In this document: in pieces, positions 1-10,724 of the stretch
How positions within the stretch are numbered: position 1 is the stretch's first letter
Layout of the letters: each line of letters starts with the position of its first letter
Source of the DNA: Vermamoeba vermiformis
Lineage: Eukaryota; Tubulinea; Echinamoebida
Length of the DNA stretch: 64,000 bases
Direction: 5' to 3'
Assembly: GCA_045837725.1 (NCBI GenBank)
Contig: JBEWZL010000220.1
Coordinates: 227,187-291,186 of the forward strand
The notes under the pieces: generated by a model
Seen by the model: only the letters and a program-made list of their open reading frames with translations
Told to the model about the DNA's origin: nothing
Databases searched by the model: none
Translations under genes and position numbers: made by a program

Positions 1-1900
1 ATTAATACTAACGATGCTAATTTAAGGCTTGATTTTTCGTTCGAAGAGCGACTTTTCTACAACCAGATCTCGTTCAGAACGTGGGGCGTGGCATTGAAAT
101 TATTACATTCACCATTACAAGTAGGTTATTATTGACAGTGCTATATCCTTATTTGGCAATTTTATGCTGATTAGTTGTTAATTTTAGAATAATTTTACCA
201 TCGGAGCTATCATTTTGCAGACAATTTTGATCTATTTGAAGCTCGACAAAATAATTCAATACCCGTGGTTCTTTGTCTTCACGCCACTGTGGATATTCAA
301 CACGATCTATATTTGCAGTTGTGTCGTGTGGTTCTATTTACACGCACGTGATTTATTGACTGGTAAGTGTCCCGCAAAAAACTTTTGCAAATGGCTCGAT
401 ATACTTTTTTATACTTTAATTTTGTTCGTATATTATTTTAGTGGTGGGTACACGTTTAATTATATCGTTTAAAGTGCTGTTTATCGAATCAAATTTTCAT
501 CGCGACCTACCTCGAACTTTCGATAGGTTTCGCAGTGTTCGTTGAATTGATCAATACGGAATATAACGCTAGTGATACGAACGAATCGTCTTCATCCAAT
601 TCACATTGATTTTTGACCCGGCAAATCCTATGTACATTTGTAAATATCTGATAAACTTCCTGTGATTGCGAGAGAAAATTCAGAAGGAGCGGAATAATAG
701 CCGTGTTTGGATACGTTCTAATTCTTTTTACCGTATATAGAGGAGTTTGTAGAGAAGAGATTGAGTGGCTGGCTCAAAGTAAGTCAGATCTAGTTACTTA
801 CATCGAGATGATGCTAATCAAGTTTTGTTTCAATAGGATGTCTTGGATGCACTTAGAACGCGCTTTTTGGACTATCTGTTGTTCATATTAGTCTCGTGCT
901 CTATTTTCATCGTGTTCCCATCAATGCTCGTGCTTCAACTCGACATTTTTTCACAACTCTTTGTTCAAAACAACAATCAATCCAACGAGCTCTATTTCAA
1001 GCCGTATCGATTGCCGTGGACTGTCGTAGCGTTTCCGCTAATGCTTGGCTTTGGAATTACTTGGCTGTCAATTCGTCGTCGAATAAGGTTCGTTGGAAGA
1101 CAACACTGACAGCACGAGTATACCAAATACTAATTTATTATTTTAGGTATAATAAGCGAAGGAGACACCTAAGGTCATTGCCGTTATTGTACTTGATTTG
1201 GTTTGTTTTCTTGTGGGGTAAGTAATGTCAACTCTTAATGTCACGTGTCATTTGCAAAAGAGATGGTTTTTTTGACGCTTAAATTCTTTTTTAGCTTTCG
1301 TACTCGTATTAGTGACAGCACTACAATTAGACGGCTTAGTTCCGTCGTTTTGGAACTGTTATTGGAGTGCAATTCCGGTGTGGCTGTTGGACCTCTCAGC
1401 GCTCGCGTACTTGGCAGGCGTGTTCAACTTTAACCCTGCAAATGGTCGGTGGCAACGGTCATTCGAGATTAGCGCGAGATTTATTGCTGAAAGTCCATTA
1501 GTCTTGTTGCTATGGCTATTCCAAGTAAGCTCTCCACACCACTTCTAAATTAGGAAATGGTTTTGACGCTGGATTAGGTTCTGTTGTGCTATAGGTTAGA
1601 GAATATATATAGAGCGTATCAGCAGTTAGAAGACGTGAATTCGAGCCTGGAACAAAAAACCTCGGCGTTGAAAGTGTTTGACCAATCATTTTTCATTTGC
1701 TTTGCGTATTTATTTGCTGTTGAAGGATTTGCCGTCCTAGCTTGGCTACAGGTATAATAACAAACAATAAATGACTCGTAATTTAAGTATACTTACGATC
1801 CTTTCTGTTCCAGGATGTGGTAGACTTTGGCGGTTACAGACGCTACAGTGTGAGCAAAAGATTCGATTTTTCCATTAAAAAGGCTGTAAAGATGAATTAG
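1..1900 (+). CDS. TMEM185-like multispanning membrane protein (5' end outside window)
   Basis: The reading frame is open from base 1 and leaves at a GTAGGT donor at 121, so the 5' end lies before the window. The next exon (221-362) encodes IYLKLDKIIQYPW followed by FTPLWIF. This matches the repeated 'LRLDKII-hWPW-PLWI' unit of the animal TMEM185/Fragile-X-F family. Later exons (about 703-779, 840-1087, 1147-1215, 1295-1525 and on to the stop at 1898-1900) give further hydrophobic segments, including a second unit around LQLDGLVPSFW and VPVWLL-type residues. The family is a multispanning membrane protein of unclear function. I could not find a clean exon chain between 363 and 700: two hydrophobic frames compete and one junction does not fit, so that part may hold a missed intron or an indel. 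Confidence 0.65.
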
Positions 1901-2059
1901 ATGTAAATAATAAATGTATCATAGTTCTATTCACTTCCGTAGGAAATTTTGCGATCTGGAGGCACGTGGACTAAACTATTTTTTCCAGTTTTGAGGACCA
2001 GCAAAACATTTTAGACTTAGATTATTCCATTATTTTATTTTTTTAGTGGAATAAACAGA

Positions 2060-3258
2060 ATGTCAAGACGAGATTCGAGACCTGAGTTCAGAGATCGAGA
2101 CGATAGACGATTTAACGGTGCTCGTGATAGAGACCGTCGAGATATTCGTGACAGCCGAGATGGTAGAGATAGACGTGATAACAGAGATTTATTGCCTAAA
2201 CGAGAGCCAATTAAAGTAGATCGAGAGAAGGTAAAAAACAAAAATATTGCAGAAAATTTTCAAACCGTAGAGAAATTCAAAATAATAGCACATTGAAGTT
2301 AAAATAATATTAAGGAGGCATATAAATATTTTTTATCAATTTTGGAGCATTTACAAATTAAATTCGAATTTTATTAACAAATCTGTCTTTAGGTTTGTCC
2401 GACTCTTGTTCGAGTATTCACTCGCGACGATAAAAGTCACAGGTAATTAATTTAATACTTTTAATGGAATTAAAGCTAATAAATATCTTCACGCTCGATC
2501 TCTAATTTTTCGTTCCATCCAGTGTTGATGATTTCAAAGACGGTAAATTGCCTTCATCCGACCAAGAAATTCAAATTCACACATGGTAAGTCTTCATTAA
2601 CCAACTAGTAACAAATATTAAGCTTGCAATGCAAATTCTAAGCGTTTTCAATTTACGCGATCCAACTTGTTTTTATTACAACAACGCTATGCTACATTAT
2701 TAGCCATTATTATAGCGCTGCATATCAATTAATTGAACTCAAGTTGCTCTAATTAAGATATAATTATGTTTAAACGAGTGATTGTACTCACACAATTCTT
2801 TGCGGTTCATAGGCAAGACGCTTCACTGCGCGAATTGACGCAATTGATTCAATCAGTGCGCGAAAAGGCTCGCAATGATGGCGCACGATTGGTGTTCAAC
2901 TTGGTGACCGTGGACAGATCTGGCATGTAAGTGTTGTGTTCTTAGTACTTATTCTAATGTCCTCGCAAATGGCGATATGTAATCAAATAGTGATATATAA
3001 TAAGCGTATAATCGTCGCAAACGCAAATTATCACTTGAACTGTTGCTACAAAAATTTTCAGCGGATGTGGCATAACTAAACCTCCATTTTTTAAGTGGTT
3101 ATACTATTGAGTACTAATTAATAATGTATTACAGATTTACAATGCGTCAAATTGGTTCTATTTATTCGAACAGATCTGCTCGTGATGACGACAAGACATT
3201 GTACGAACTTGGTTTTGAACCTGGCGATTATATTGACGTCGCTATTCAAGCTCGTTGA
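2060..3258 (+). CDS. SAP18: SAP18 (Sin3-associated polypeptide / splicing ASAP complex subunit)
   Basis: There are five exons: 2060-2230, 2393-2442, 2523-2585, 2813-2936 and 3135-3258. The first 55 residues are an Arg/Asp-rich low-complexity tail. It is followed by IKVDREK-VCPTLVRVFTR, LPSSDQEIQIHTWQDASL, a helix rich in Glu/Lys, and the C-terminal block LGFEPGDYIDVAIQAR. All of these match the ubiquitin-like fold of SAP18 in order. SAP18 works in the Sin3-HDAC corepressor and in the ASAP/PSAP complexes on spliced mRNA; its role here is inferred from that. The RD-rich N-terminus is unusually long compared with the animal protein and resembles the RD repeats of splicing factors, which favours the RNA-linked role. 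Confidence 0.93.
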
Positions 3259-3361
3259 TAGTCGCAATCGATTATAGATGTGTAAGAGAATAGTAGTGAA
3301 AGATAATAGTGCTATTTGGAATTAATAAAGCTGTATTTTATACAAATTTTTCGGGATGGCT

Positions 3362-3683
3362 TTACGTATTTTTATGACCGAGCATTTTTTCAAGCGTTTT
3401 TTTGTACGAGGCAAAGTCTTTGGGACCTATTAGCTTCATTTGTGTTAGTGCGAAGTTGAGATATTGCGGTGTCGCAGTGCTGAACAGTTTTGCGAGCTCA
3501 AAATCGAAATGTCGTTTCTCGTCAAACGAAACACAATAACAGCACTTACATTAATACGAAAGCTTAAATCAACTTCGAACTAGTTTATTATAGAAATTTG
3601 AAGCCAAGAACTGTTGCGGTTCGCGTTTTAATTTTGCTTCCTGAAGATCTTCTCAAAATTATTGCTATCAGCGTTTTTTGCAT
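3362..3683 (-). CDS. Small unknown protein, probably two exons
   Basis: On the minus strand an ATG at 3683 starts MQKTLIAIILRRSSGSK, a basic amphipathic stretch like a mitochondrial presequence. A likely intron (about 3551-3611) joins it to an exon reading VSFDEKRHFDFELAKLF, then TPQYLNFALTQMKLIG, and ending KMLGHKNT-stop at 3362-3364. The second exon is clearly protein-like, with amphipathic spacing and no stops over 186 bases. The total is about 85 residues. It lies tail to tail with SAP18 (103 bases apart) and head to head with the lysyl oxidase gene, so the 3684-3986 interval is probably a shared promoter. I do not recognise the family. The acceptor used (GTAAG before TGC) is weak, so the junction is uncertain. 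Confidence 0.45.
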
Positions 3684-3986
3684 TTAAATAAATAATTATG
3701 CCATTTTTTAGATTATAAGTATTATTTTAATCAGCCAGAAAAAAAAATTTTACATCCACACAAGAAATCAATCAGTCATCAAACGTGATCGTGCTACGAC
3801 ATCTACAGGTAAGCAAGTTTCGCATATAAGTATATACTTAGCTAAGAGGGTCTTTCAGCAATTTTAAGCTGGATCCTAATAATGGCGAGATTGTTTCCAA
3901 ATTTAGAATTGCAATTTTGTTGGTTACGACCAGTTAATTTTTCATTTTCACTCTTCATACAGTAGTGTTCACCACGCGACAGCTAA
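3684..3986. promoter_or_regulatory. Divergent promoter and 5' UTR intron of the lysyl oxidase gene
   Basis: No coding region is visible. A consensus intron in the plus-strand leader runs from a GTAAGC donor at 3809 to an acceptor at 3961-3962, 24 bases before the lysyl oxidase ATG. The stretch upstream of 3809 is AT-rich and must hold the promoters of both divergent genes. Confidence 0.4.
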
Positions 3987-6808
3987 ATGCGACCTGCTGC
4001 GCTGCTTTGTTTGTTCGTTTGTATTGGATTCGCTGCCACAGCGACCGTTACATCCGTCTCTTATTCTCATTCCGCTTGCCAGCCTAGTTATGACCCACGA
4101 GATGATTCAAGATATCCTTGCGTCCAGCCTTTATGTATGTACAACAAAAATATTTTAAATTTTCGGCATCTGCTTCGCCAATTAGTTAGTCTATAGAGTT
4201 ATTATACCATACTCACGTAATTGTATTATAGCAAGATTTTGGGCGAACTTGAAAGTAGAGAATAGCGGACCAGAGGAACTTTTATCCATTTCTTCTCTGT
4301 CTATCAAATCCGAAGAGTGCAACAACTGCTTCACGAGTTTCCAATACTTAGGAGACTTACCTAGTCTTAAAATCGGTGAATCAACGAATGTTAACGTTTC
4401 TTTTGTTGTCCCATCCGTTCCTGGCCAATACTTCCCCAAGATCACTATTACCTACGGCAACTCCGTTACTTTTACGTTTGGCATAGAGGTATATCCATAG
4501 TATATTATATATGAACAAAAAAACTTTAAATTTGAATCGCTCACAACTGACAATTTAAATCCGTTATTAAATTCTAACCACAAATCGGATCTAGGTTACT
4601 TGCAGCAACGGAATCTTTTGCGATGGTCTTGAGCGCTATGTTAAAGGCCAGTGCGTGTCTGGAGCTCCTCCCTGCGACGATTCTTTCGACTGCACTACCG
4701 ACATCTGCCACGAATCCAACCATACTTGCTCGAGAGTCGTGACGGACCTAGTTAATTGCGACCGATGCTTGAACGACAATAACGGATGCGTCGGAAATTG
4801 CACAGGTCTGAATTGTGGTGACGACGGATGTGGCGGCTCGTGCGGTACTTGCACTAACTCACTCGTGTGTGGCAATGAGGGCTCTTGCATCCAATACTCA
4901 ACTCTTGAAGGTACGTATATAAGTTCAATCTATTTAAGCTGTCATTCCAAAATTAGGACATTACAGTTGTCGAGATTAAAAATAGAGATTGATTTTCTTG
5001 CCAATAATTTTATACTTTATTATCATTTTAAAGATTTAAGGTGCTTTATAATCAATTTTAAAGATTACAGTTGCAGTATGACAACACTAAATTTTTAATT
5101 TTGGAGACTCATACGTCTATTTTTAGCAACTTGCCTCAATCCTCTTCCACTATTCAAGAACGATCAAATTGTCTATGGCTTCTCTACTGTAACTGGCGAT
5201 ACTTCTATTGGCGTTCATGTTTATACTCCGAAATGTAACACCGCATCCACTGCTCGCGAACAGGTAAGACCCTAGAACCTCATTAATTATTATATAATTG
5301 CAAAATATAGGCATAATTTTGGCTGTTATATTAACTAATGTCAATTGTTGTACTTAGTTCTACACGTTTACTGTGCCTGCAGGCAAGACGGTTGGAGTTG
5401 ACATTCGATCAATTGGCTACGACACAGTGCTGGAACTGACCAAGACCTTGTGCGGAGGTCACAGCGACGACCAATTTATCAAGTGTTCTGACGACGCCAC
5501 GCCTCCGAGCAACTTAGGTACGGTTAGATCCGGTCACTTTTCGCCCGTCCCTCGATTTTTTTTTATTCGCGAGACTAACGAATGTGTTGGCAGGCTCGAG
5601 AGTGTCAGCGTTATTAACTGAAGGCACGTACTACGTCATGGTGGACGGCTACAGCGGTGTCGACTTTGGTCCCTTCACATTGGAGTTGAGATTCCGAGAC
5701 GGCTGTGCACCTTCATGTGAGGGTCGTTTCTGCGGTTCAGATGGCTGTGGCGGTACTTGCGGTGAATGTGGCGCAGACGAGTCGTGCAGCGGATTCAACA
5801 GATGTTTGGCTAACAACTGCCAGCCTATTTGCAACGCTACAGTTGTGTGCGGCGATGACGGCTGTGAAGGCGATTGTGGCACGTGCAACACTAATGCAGG
5901 TGAACTGTGCGTCTTCGACACTCGTTCGTGCAAGATGTTCCCGATCTGTGATCACATGCGACCTGTTTGCAGCGACTGCACGGCCTCACAGTACTGCGGA
6001 TCCGATTGTCAATGTTACGACGTCAACTCTGCTATCCCCGATTTGGTCATCAATGCTGATAAACTCCGCTCAGAGATCGTCTTTGAATCCAAGACTTTTG
6101 ACAACGCGTCTTGTGCCGTCTATGAAAAGTGCGTTGATGGCTTGGGCGAGCGTCGCTTGATGAGATTCACGGTTGAAGTGATCAACCAGGGCTTGGGTGC
6201 ATTGACTGCGCCTCCTCCAGGCACCAATCCTCAATTGTTCCAATGGTCACCGTGCCACGGTCATTTCCACTTCACCAAATTCGCGGAATATTACTTGCTT
6301 AGCAGCGATGGCACAGTCGTCAAATCCGGCCGCAAGCAAGCTTACTGCATGTTGGACTCTCATATGATACTCGAAGGTCCTAATGTGCCTTGCAAGGGTA
6401 AGTACAGTGAATCTGGATCCGTTACGCGACCAATTATTTTTTGGCGGGAACTTTTCAGTGAACGAATGCTAACGAATTATGTTAGGTCCTTATTCTTGTT
6501 CTGAACAAGGAGTTAGCTCTGGTTGGTCTGATGTTTACGGCAATGACTTGGACTGTCAATGGTTGGACGTCACTGGTATCACGCCCGGAGATTATCAACT
6601 GTACATTGCAGTCAACAACGAGCGATTGTTCCACGAGATGTCGTTCGAGAACAACGAAGCTATTATTCCGATCACTTTGACCGCGGATCAATTGGCCTAC
6701 AAACCGACCCCGATCTCTACCTTAACCCCTGTTGCAAAGACTAGTGGGGCTAGTGTCATTGGCGTCATTTCTGTAGTTCTTTTCGGCATTCTATTGTCTC
6801 TGATGTAA
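3987..6808 (+). CDS. Secreted or surface lysyl oxidase with cysteine-rich repeats
   Basis: There are seven exons: 3987-4134, 4232-4488, 4595-4910, 5127-5263, 5358-5517, 5594-6397 and 6486-6808. A hydrophobic signal peptide opens the protein. Next come a beta-rich adhesion-like domain, and a cysteine module with CGDDGCGGSCGTC. A beta domain resembling bacterial pre-peptidase C-terminal domains follows (GTYYVMVDGYSG), then more CGSDGCGGTCGEC repeats. The C-terminal lysyl oxidase domain has the copper-binding WSPCHGHFHF and the pair that would form the lysine tyrosylquinone cofactor: Lys in GRKQAYCMLD and Tyr in SDVYGNDLDCQW. The protein ends in a short hydrophobic tail after a Ser/Thr linker, like a GPI-anchor signal. 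Lysyl oxidases deaminate peptidyl lysine to an aldehyde and so cross-link matrix or wall proteins. All catalytic elements seem present. Confidence 0.9.
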
Positions 6809-6918
6809 ATTACGACAATATTGATAAACTTTTATTAATATCAAGCTCGTGTAAAGTGTTTGTCCAAGCTCGGTCATTCTATTAATCGAGTCAATTTTGT
6901 TAGGTCATGTTTATTCCG

Positions 6919-8756
6919 TTAATTAGTAGTTTTTTGTACAAGATGGCTCTTGCCGTTGATTCTGACAATTCTCATTTTACACAACGAAGTTAGATCCATC
7001 ACATCCGAGTGCATCAATATCGTCTCAGCAATGTGATTGAAGCCTGGCACACCTCCACATACAAAGTGCTTGAATATGCGAAGCCATATCTCCAATGGGA
7101 ACATGTCAAATGCATCTGAACGTGCGATCTGGATCAACATTGTGATAGCTTTGATTATAAGGTCCTGTCGACATCGCTTATTCTTGTCTTGAAGATCCAA
7201 TATCTCTTGGTGCATCTCGTAAGGCACGAACTTGTCTCGCGATAAAACGAGATCTGTCAACGAATCATTCTTTTTCAGTCCTTCGATCAGTGCTTTATAT
7301 CCTTCAACTTTAATGTCTTGGCCACTGATATCAAGATGCAATAAGCATTGATTGGTCTTAATAGCCTTACTTAAGTATCGACAGCCTTCGTCATCGACTT
7401 TGCATTCTTTCAAGTTGAGCCGGATCAACGTTTTGTCAAATTTCAGACCTTCCGCCAGAAATTTGCAGCCTGATGCGCCAACATTATTTAAAAATAAACT
7501 TAATGACGTAATTGATTTGTTGTTTTTCAACGCGGGTCCAAGCAGATTTGGATGAATGTTTGCTTGCGACAGATCGATCTCGGTCAAAGACTCGTTGACA
7601 TTTAATAATGCTGCCACTGTTGGTTGAATAGCGCCGGTGAGTCTGTTATCCCAAAAATCTAGCTGTGTTAATGTCTTATTGTGATGCAGCGAGTCCAAAA
7701 CAATGGCGATCAGATCCGATCCAAATTTATTGCCGGTAATATCAAGCTTTGTAAGGGTCTGATTATGTCTTAAAGTTTCTGCTAATAATTCCACTTCAAC
7801 TGATGTTATTTGACATTCGTTGTTTCGATATTGTCTGAGTGCGAGTGACAGATCTGTTATTGACGAGTTTTCTTTAAAAGCTTTTAATATCGGAGTTAAC
7901 AACTCTCTTCGCCAAATTCTACTTCTTTGTATATGTATTTTTTTGATTTTGTTCTCTTTAATTATATCGCCAATCAACTCCATTTCGTGTTGCCCTTCTA
8001 AACCCGGATGTACTGTCAGATTCGTTATGTTCGGGTGAAGGTTAATTGCTCTAACAAATGCTTCAAATTGTTGTGGTGTATAATTAGATGCAGGAATGCT
8101 CAAAGATGTTAATTTTGTGTTGTTTTGAAGGGCGCTAATGACTGGCTCAAATCCGTCAGGTAGGATCTGTTGAAAATCCGAAAAGAAAAAGCTTGTTATA
8201 TTGCTGTACTGTATTATCTCTGCAATATGATTCAAACATTTTGAATCGGAACTTGCATCGGTAGCAGCGTAGGCTAAGCGCAGTGTTTCAACAGATGTGT
8301 TGATCTTCAGTGCATCCGCCAAATAATCAATCCATTGTTCTTCACAAGGACATGTGATGCTCTTCACCGTGGTATTGTAAGCAATGCCTTTAGCGAAATT
8401 TCCGATATCCTTAACGCTCAAAAGCAATCTCTCGTCAGATTCCCAACTAGTTGTTTTTGCTGTTCCTAATACTAATGTTTGTGTTGTTTTAGGAATATCC
8501 ATCGCCGTACTTTCTTCTAATTTTGCACTGTAGGTGCTGGAATATTGCTTCCTTAATTTTTCTAACTTTTTCTGCTTGCGTGCCGTTTTTCGCATCTGGA
8601 TCTCAACTTTAATCAAATTATTAACAGCGAACAGGATGAAATTAAATTTAATTTTGATTATAAATCATGTTCAAAATCTAATAAACTAAGTCTTACCTCT
8701 TGTGGTATTCCTTTCGTTTCTGAAATATTTTTGACAGTGGACTTCTCTGGTCCCAT
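6919..8756 (-). CDS. Leucine-rich-repeat protein with C-terminal F-box-like/BC-box-like region (paralogue 1)
   Basis: The main exon spans 6919-8595 and begins MRKTARKQKKLEKL after a CAG acceptor. A short first exon at 8697-8756 (MGPEKSTVK...GIPQE, 20 codons) fits in phase across a 101-base intron. A basic N-terminus is followed by about 13 ribonuclease-inhibitor-type LRRs (units like NQTLTKLDITGNKFGS). The C-terminus carries FPLEIWLRIFKHF, which looks F-box-like, and then DLTSLCKMRI, which fits the LxxxCxxxI core of an Elongin-C BC box. It is one of four paralogues in the window. The architecture suggests a ubiquitin-ligase substrate receptor, but that is inference. It is also somewhat like NLRC-type LRR proteins, without a nucleotide-binding domain. 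Confidence 0.8.
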
Positions 8757-8807
8757 ACAAAAGACGCAACAAAAATAATAATTAAATTTATAGGAAATTC
8801 TGTTCGT

Positions 8808-10502
8808 TTATTTATTTATATTCTTTTGTACAAGATGGCTCTTGCCTTTGATTCTGACAATTCTCATTTTACACAACGATGTCAGATCTCTCACATCCGA
8901 GTGCATCAATATCGATTCAGCAATGTGATTGAAGCCTGGCACACCTCCACATACAAAGTGCTTGAATATACGAAGCCATATCTCCAATGGAAACATGTCA
9001 AACGCATCTGAACGTGCGATCTGGATCAACATTGTGATCGTAGTCACTTTCAGCTCTCGCTGATATTGCCTGTTTCTATTTTGAATAGTCACAATTTCAT
9101 CGTGAAGTTCGCTTGGCACGGATCTGTCCTTTGACACCGTCAGATCTGTCAACGAATCATTCTCTTTCATTCCTTCGATCAGTGCTTTATATCCTTTAGT
9201 TTTAATAGGCATGCCACTAATATCAAGACGTAGAAGGCAGGGGTTATATTTAATAGCCTCTGCTAAATACTGACATGCTTCGTCGTTGATCTGACAGTCG
9301 CTAATTTTGACGCGGATCAGCGTTTTGTTGAACTTCAATCCTTCAGCGAGATATTTGCAGCCTTCAGCACCGAACGGATTCATGAACATACTGAGCTCTG
9401 TGATCGATCGATTCTTTTTCAGGGCTAATCCAATCAATTTACAGCCTTCCGCGTTGATCGAAGACTTGGGCAGATCGATCTGGGTCAATGACTCGTTGAC
9501 ACTTAATAACGATCCTAATGAGCTACAAATATCATTATTTAGGTTATTATCCCAAAATTTGAGGTCTGTTAACGTTGTATTGTGTTGTAACGAGTCTAAA
9601 ATTATTGACGTGGAATCGGATCCGAGGCCGTTGCCGTTCAGATTGAGCTTTGTAAGAGATTGGTGCACTTTTAATACTTCAGCTAGTGCTTCACATTCTA
9701 TTTTACTGATAAAACTGCTTCTTGTCGGGAATTGCAGATCCGTCAATGACGTATTTTCTTTGAGTGCTTCAAATAACGGCAATAACTCGGTGCCTGAGCG
9801 GCTTCGTCGTTCAATAAGATTTAATTTCTTCAATAAATTATATTTGACTAATATTCCAACTGATTTCATCGCTTCGCTGGAGCAGATGCCGAATTCCGGA
9901 AAAATCAAATTTTTGATATTGGTGTTTCCGTTAATTGCTTCTAATAATGCTGACATGTGTTCTGGTTTGTAACTCAATGACGGAATACTTAATTTGGTCA
10001 ATGACTTGCTATTTTTAATCCCGTTTATGAAACGGTCAAAACTCGGATCGGTTGTCGTGTAAGATCCGTCCCGAAGATTGGCTAAACTTAACTGCGCTAA
10101 AGTCGTGTTATGTTGTAACATATCGCCTAGTCGATTTAATATATTGGTCAGATCTGCACCAGCGTTCGACGAATAAAATTGGAGTAGAAGCGCTTGAACG
10201 GATTTGTTGGTTTTTAGAGCCTCGGTGATCGGATTGATGATTTTAATATGCGCTTCGCATGTTAATGACTTAATAGTGCTGTTGTTGGCAAGATACTGAG
10301 TGAATAGCTCGTAATCTTTCTCGTTTAAATTAACATAATTGCCTTCAATTTTGCTTTTCTCCGTCAATTCCATAACTACCCGCAATACGTCAGTATTTGC
10401 CGGGAATATTGTAGTTGGATTATTTTCGGATTGTAACGCTGAATTATTTGCTGTTTGGGTCAATTTCTCCAATTTTTTTTGCTTGCGTGCTGCTTTTCGC
10501 AT
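8808..10502 (-). CDS. Leucine-rich-repeat protein with C-terminal F-box-like/BC-box-like region (paralogue 2)
   Basis: This is an intact exon of 564 codons starting MRKAARKQKKLEKL just after a conserved GTTGAGATCCAG acceptor context shared with paralogue 1. An upstream coding exon is likely but not resolved: 10560-10660 holds a candidate ATG on the minus strand whose phase does not fit. RNI-type LRRs run from about residue 80 to 470, followed by the shared FPLEIWLRIFKHF and DLTSLCKMRI blocks. Its last ~120 residues are almost identical in protein and DNA to paralogue 3 at 25.1-25.5 kb, much closer than the rest of the gene. That suggests gene conversion or a recent duplication of the 3' end. 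Confidence 0.8.
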   Translation of the reverse strand: MRKAARKQKKLEKLTQTANNSALQSENNPTTIFPANTDVLRVVMELTEKSKIEGNYVNLNEKDYELFTQYLANNSTIKSLTCEAHIKIINPITEALKTNKSVQALLLQFYSSNAGADLTNILNRLGDMLQHNTTLAQLSLANLRDGSYTTTDPSFDRFINGIKNSKSLTKLSIPSLSYKPEHMSALLEAINGNTNIKNLIFPEFGICSSEAMKSVGILVKYNLLKKLNLIERRSRSGTELLPLFEALKENTSLTDLQFPTRSSFISKIECEALAEVLKVHQSLTKLNLNGNGLGSDSTSIILDSLQHNTTLTDLKFWDNNLNNDICSSLGSLLSVNESLTQIDLPKSSINAEGCKLIGLALKKNRSITELSMFMNPFGAEGCKYLAEGLKFNKTLIRVKISDCQINDEACQYLAEAIKYNPCLLRLDISGMPIKTKGYKALIEGMKENDSLTDLTVSKDRSVPSELHDEIVTIQNRNRQYQRELKVTTITMLIQIARSDAFDMFPLEIWLRIFKHFVCGGVPGFNHIAESILMHSDVRDLTSLCKMRIVRIKGKSHLVQKNINK

Positions 10503-10724
10503 CTGGATCTCAACTTTTATTCTAATAAATATTAACTATTAACTATAATATTAACGGTAGCCACAATTTTTCTTACTTGATGTGGTCTATGCTTTCAAAG
10601 ATAACATAAAACTCCAAAATTCTCGTGTTCACTATTTTTGACATGCTGAATCAAAATCGCGAGGTCTAAAAATACTGTTTATAATTTACAATTAATAATG
10701 AGCCAAACCATTGCTATGAGCAGA
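10503..10724. other. Intergenic region between LRR paralogue 2 and the RapGAP gene
   Basis: AT-rich, with the probable first intron and 5' leader of the LRR gene. No independent gene is seen. Confidence 0.4.

Noticed and set aside
5649-6160. Other-frame open reading in the lysyl oxidase cysteine region
   Set aside because: The real frame carries all domain motifs; the others follow from GC-rich repeats.
9307-9972. Long plus-strand frame opposite LRR paralogue 2
   Set aside because: It mirrors the repeat unit of the LRR gene on the other strand; the minus-strand frame has the conserved motifs.
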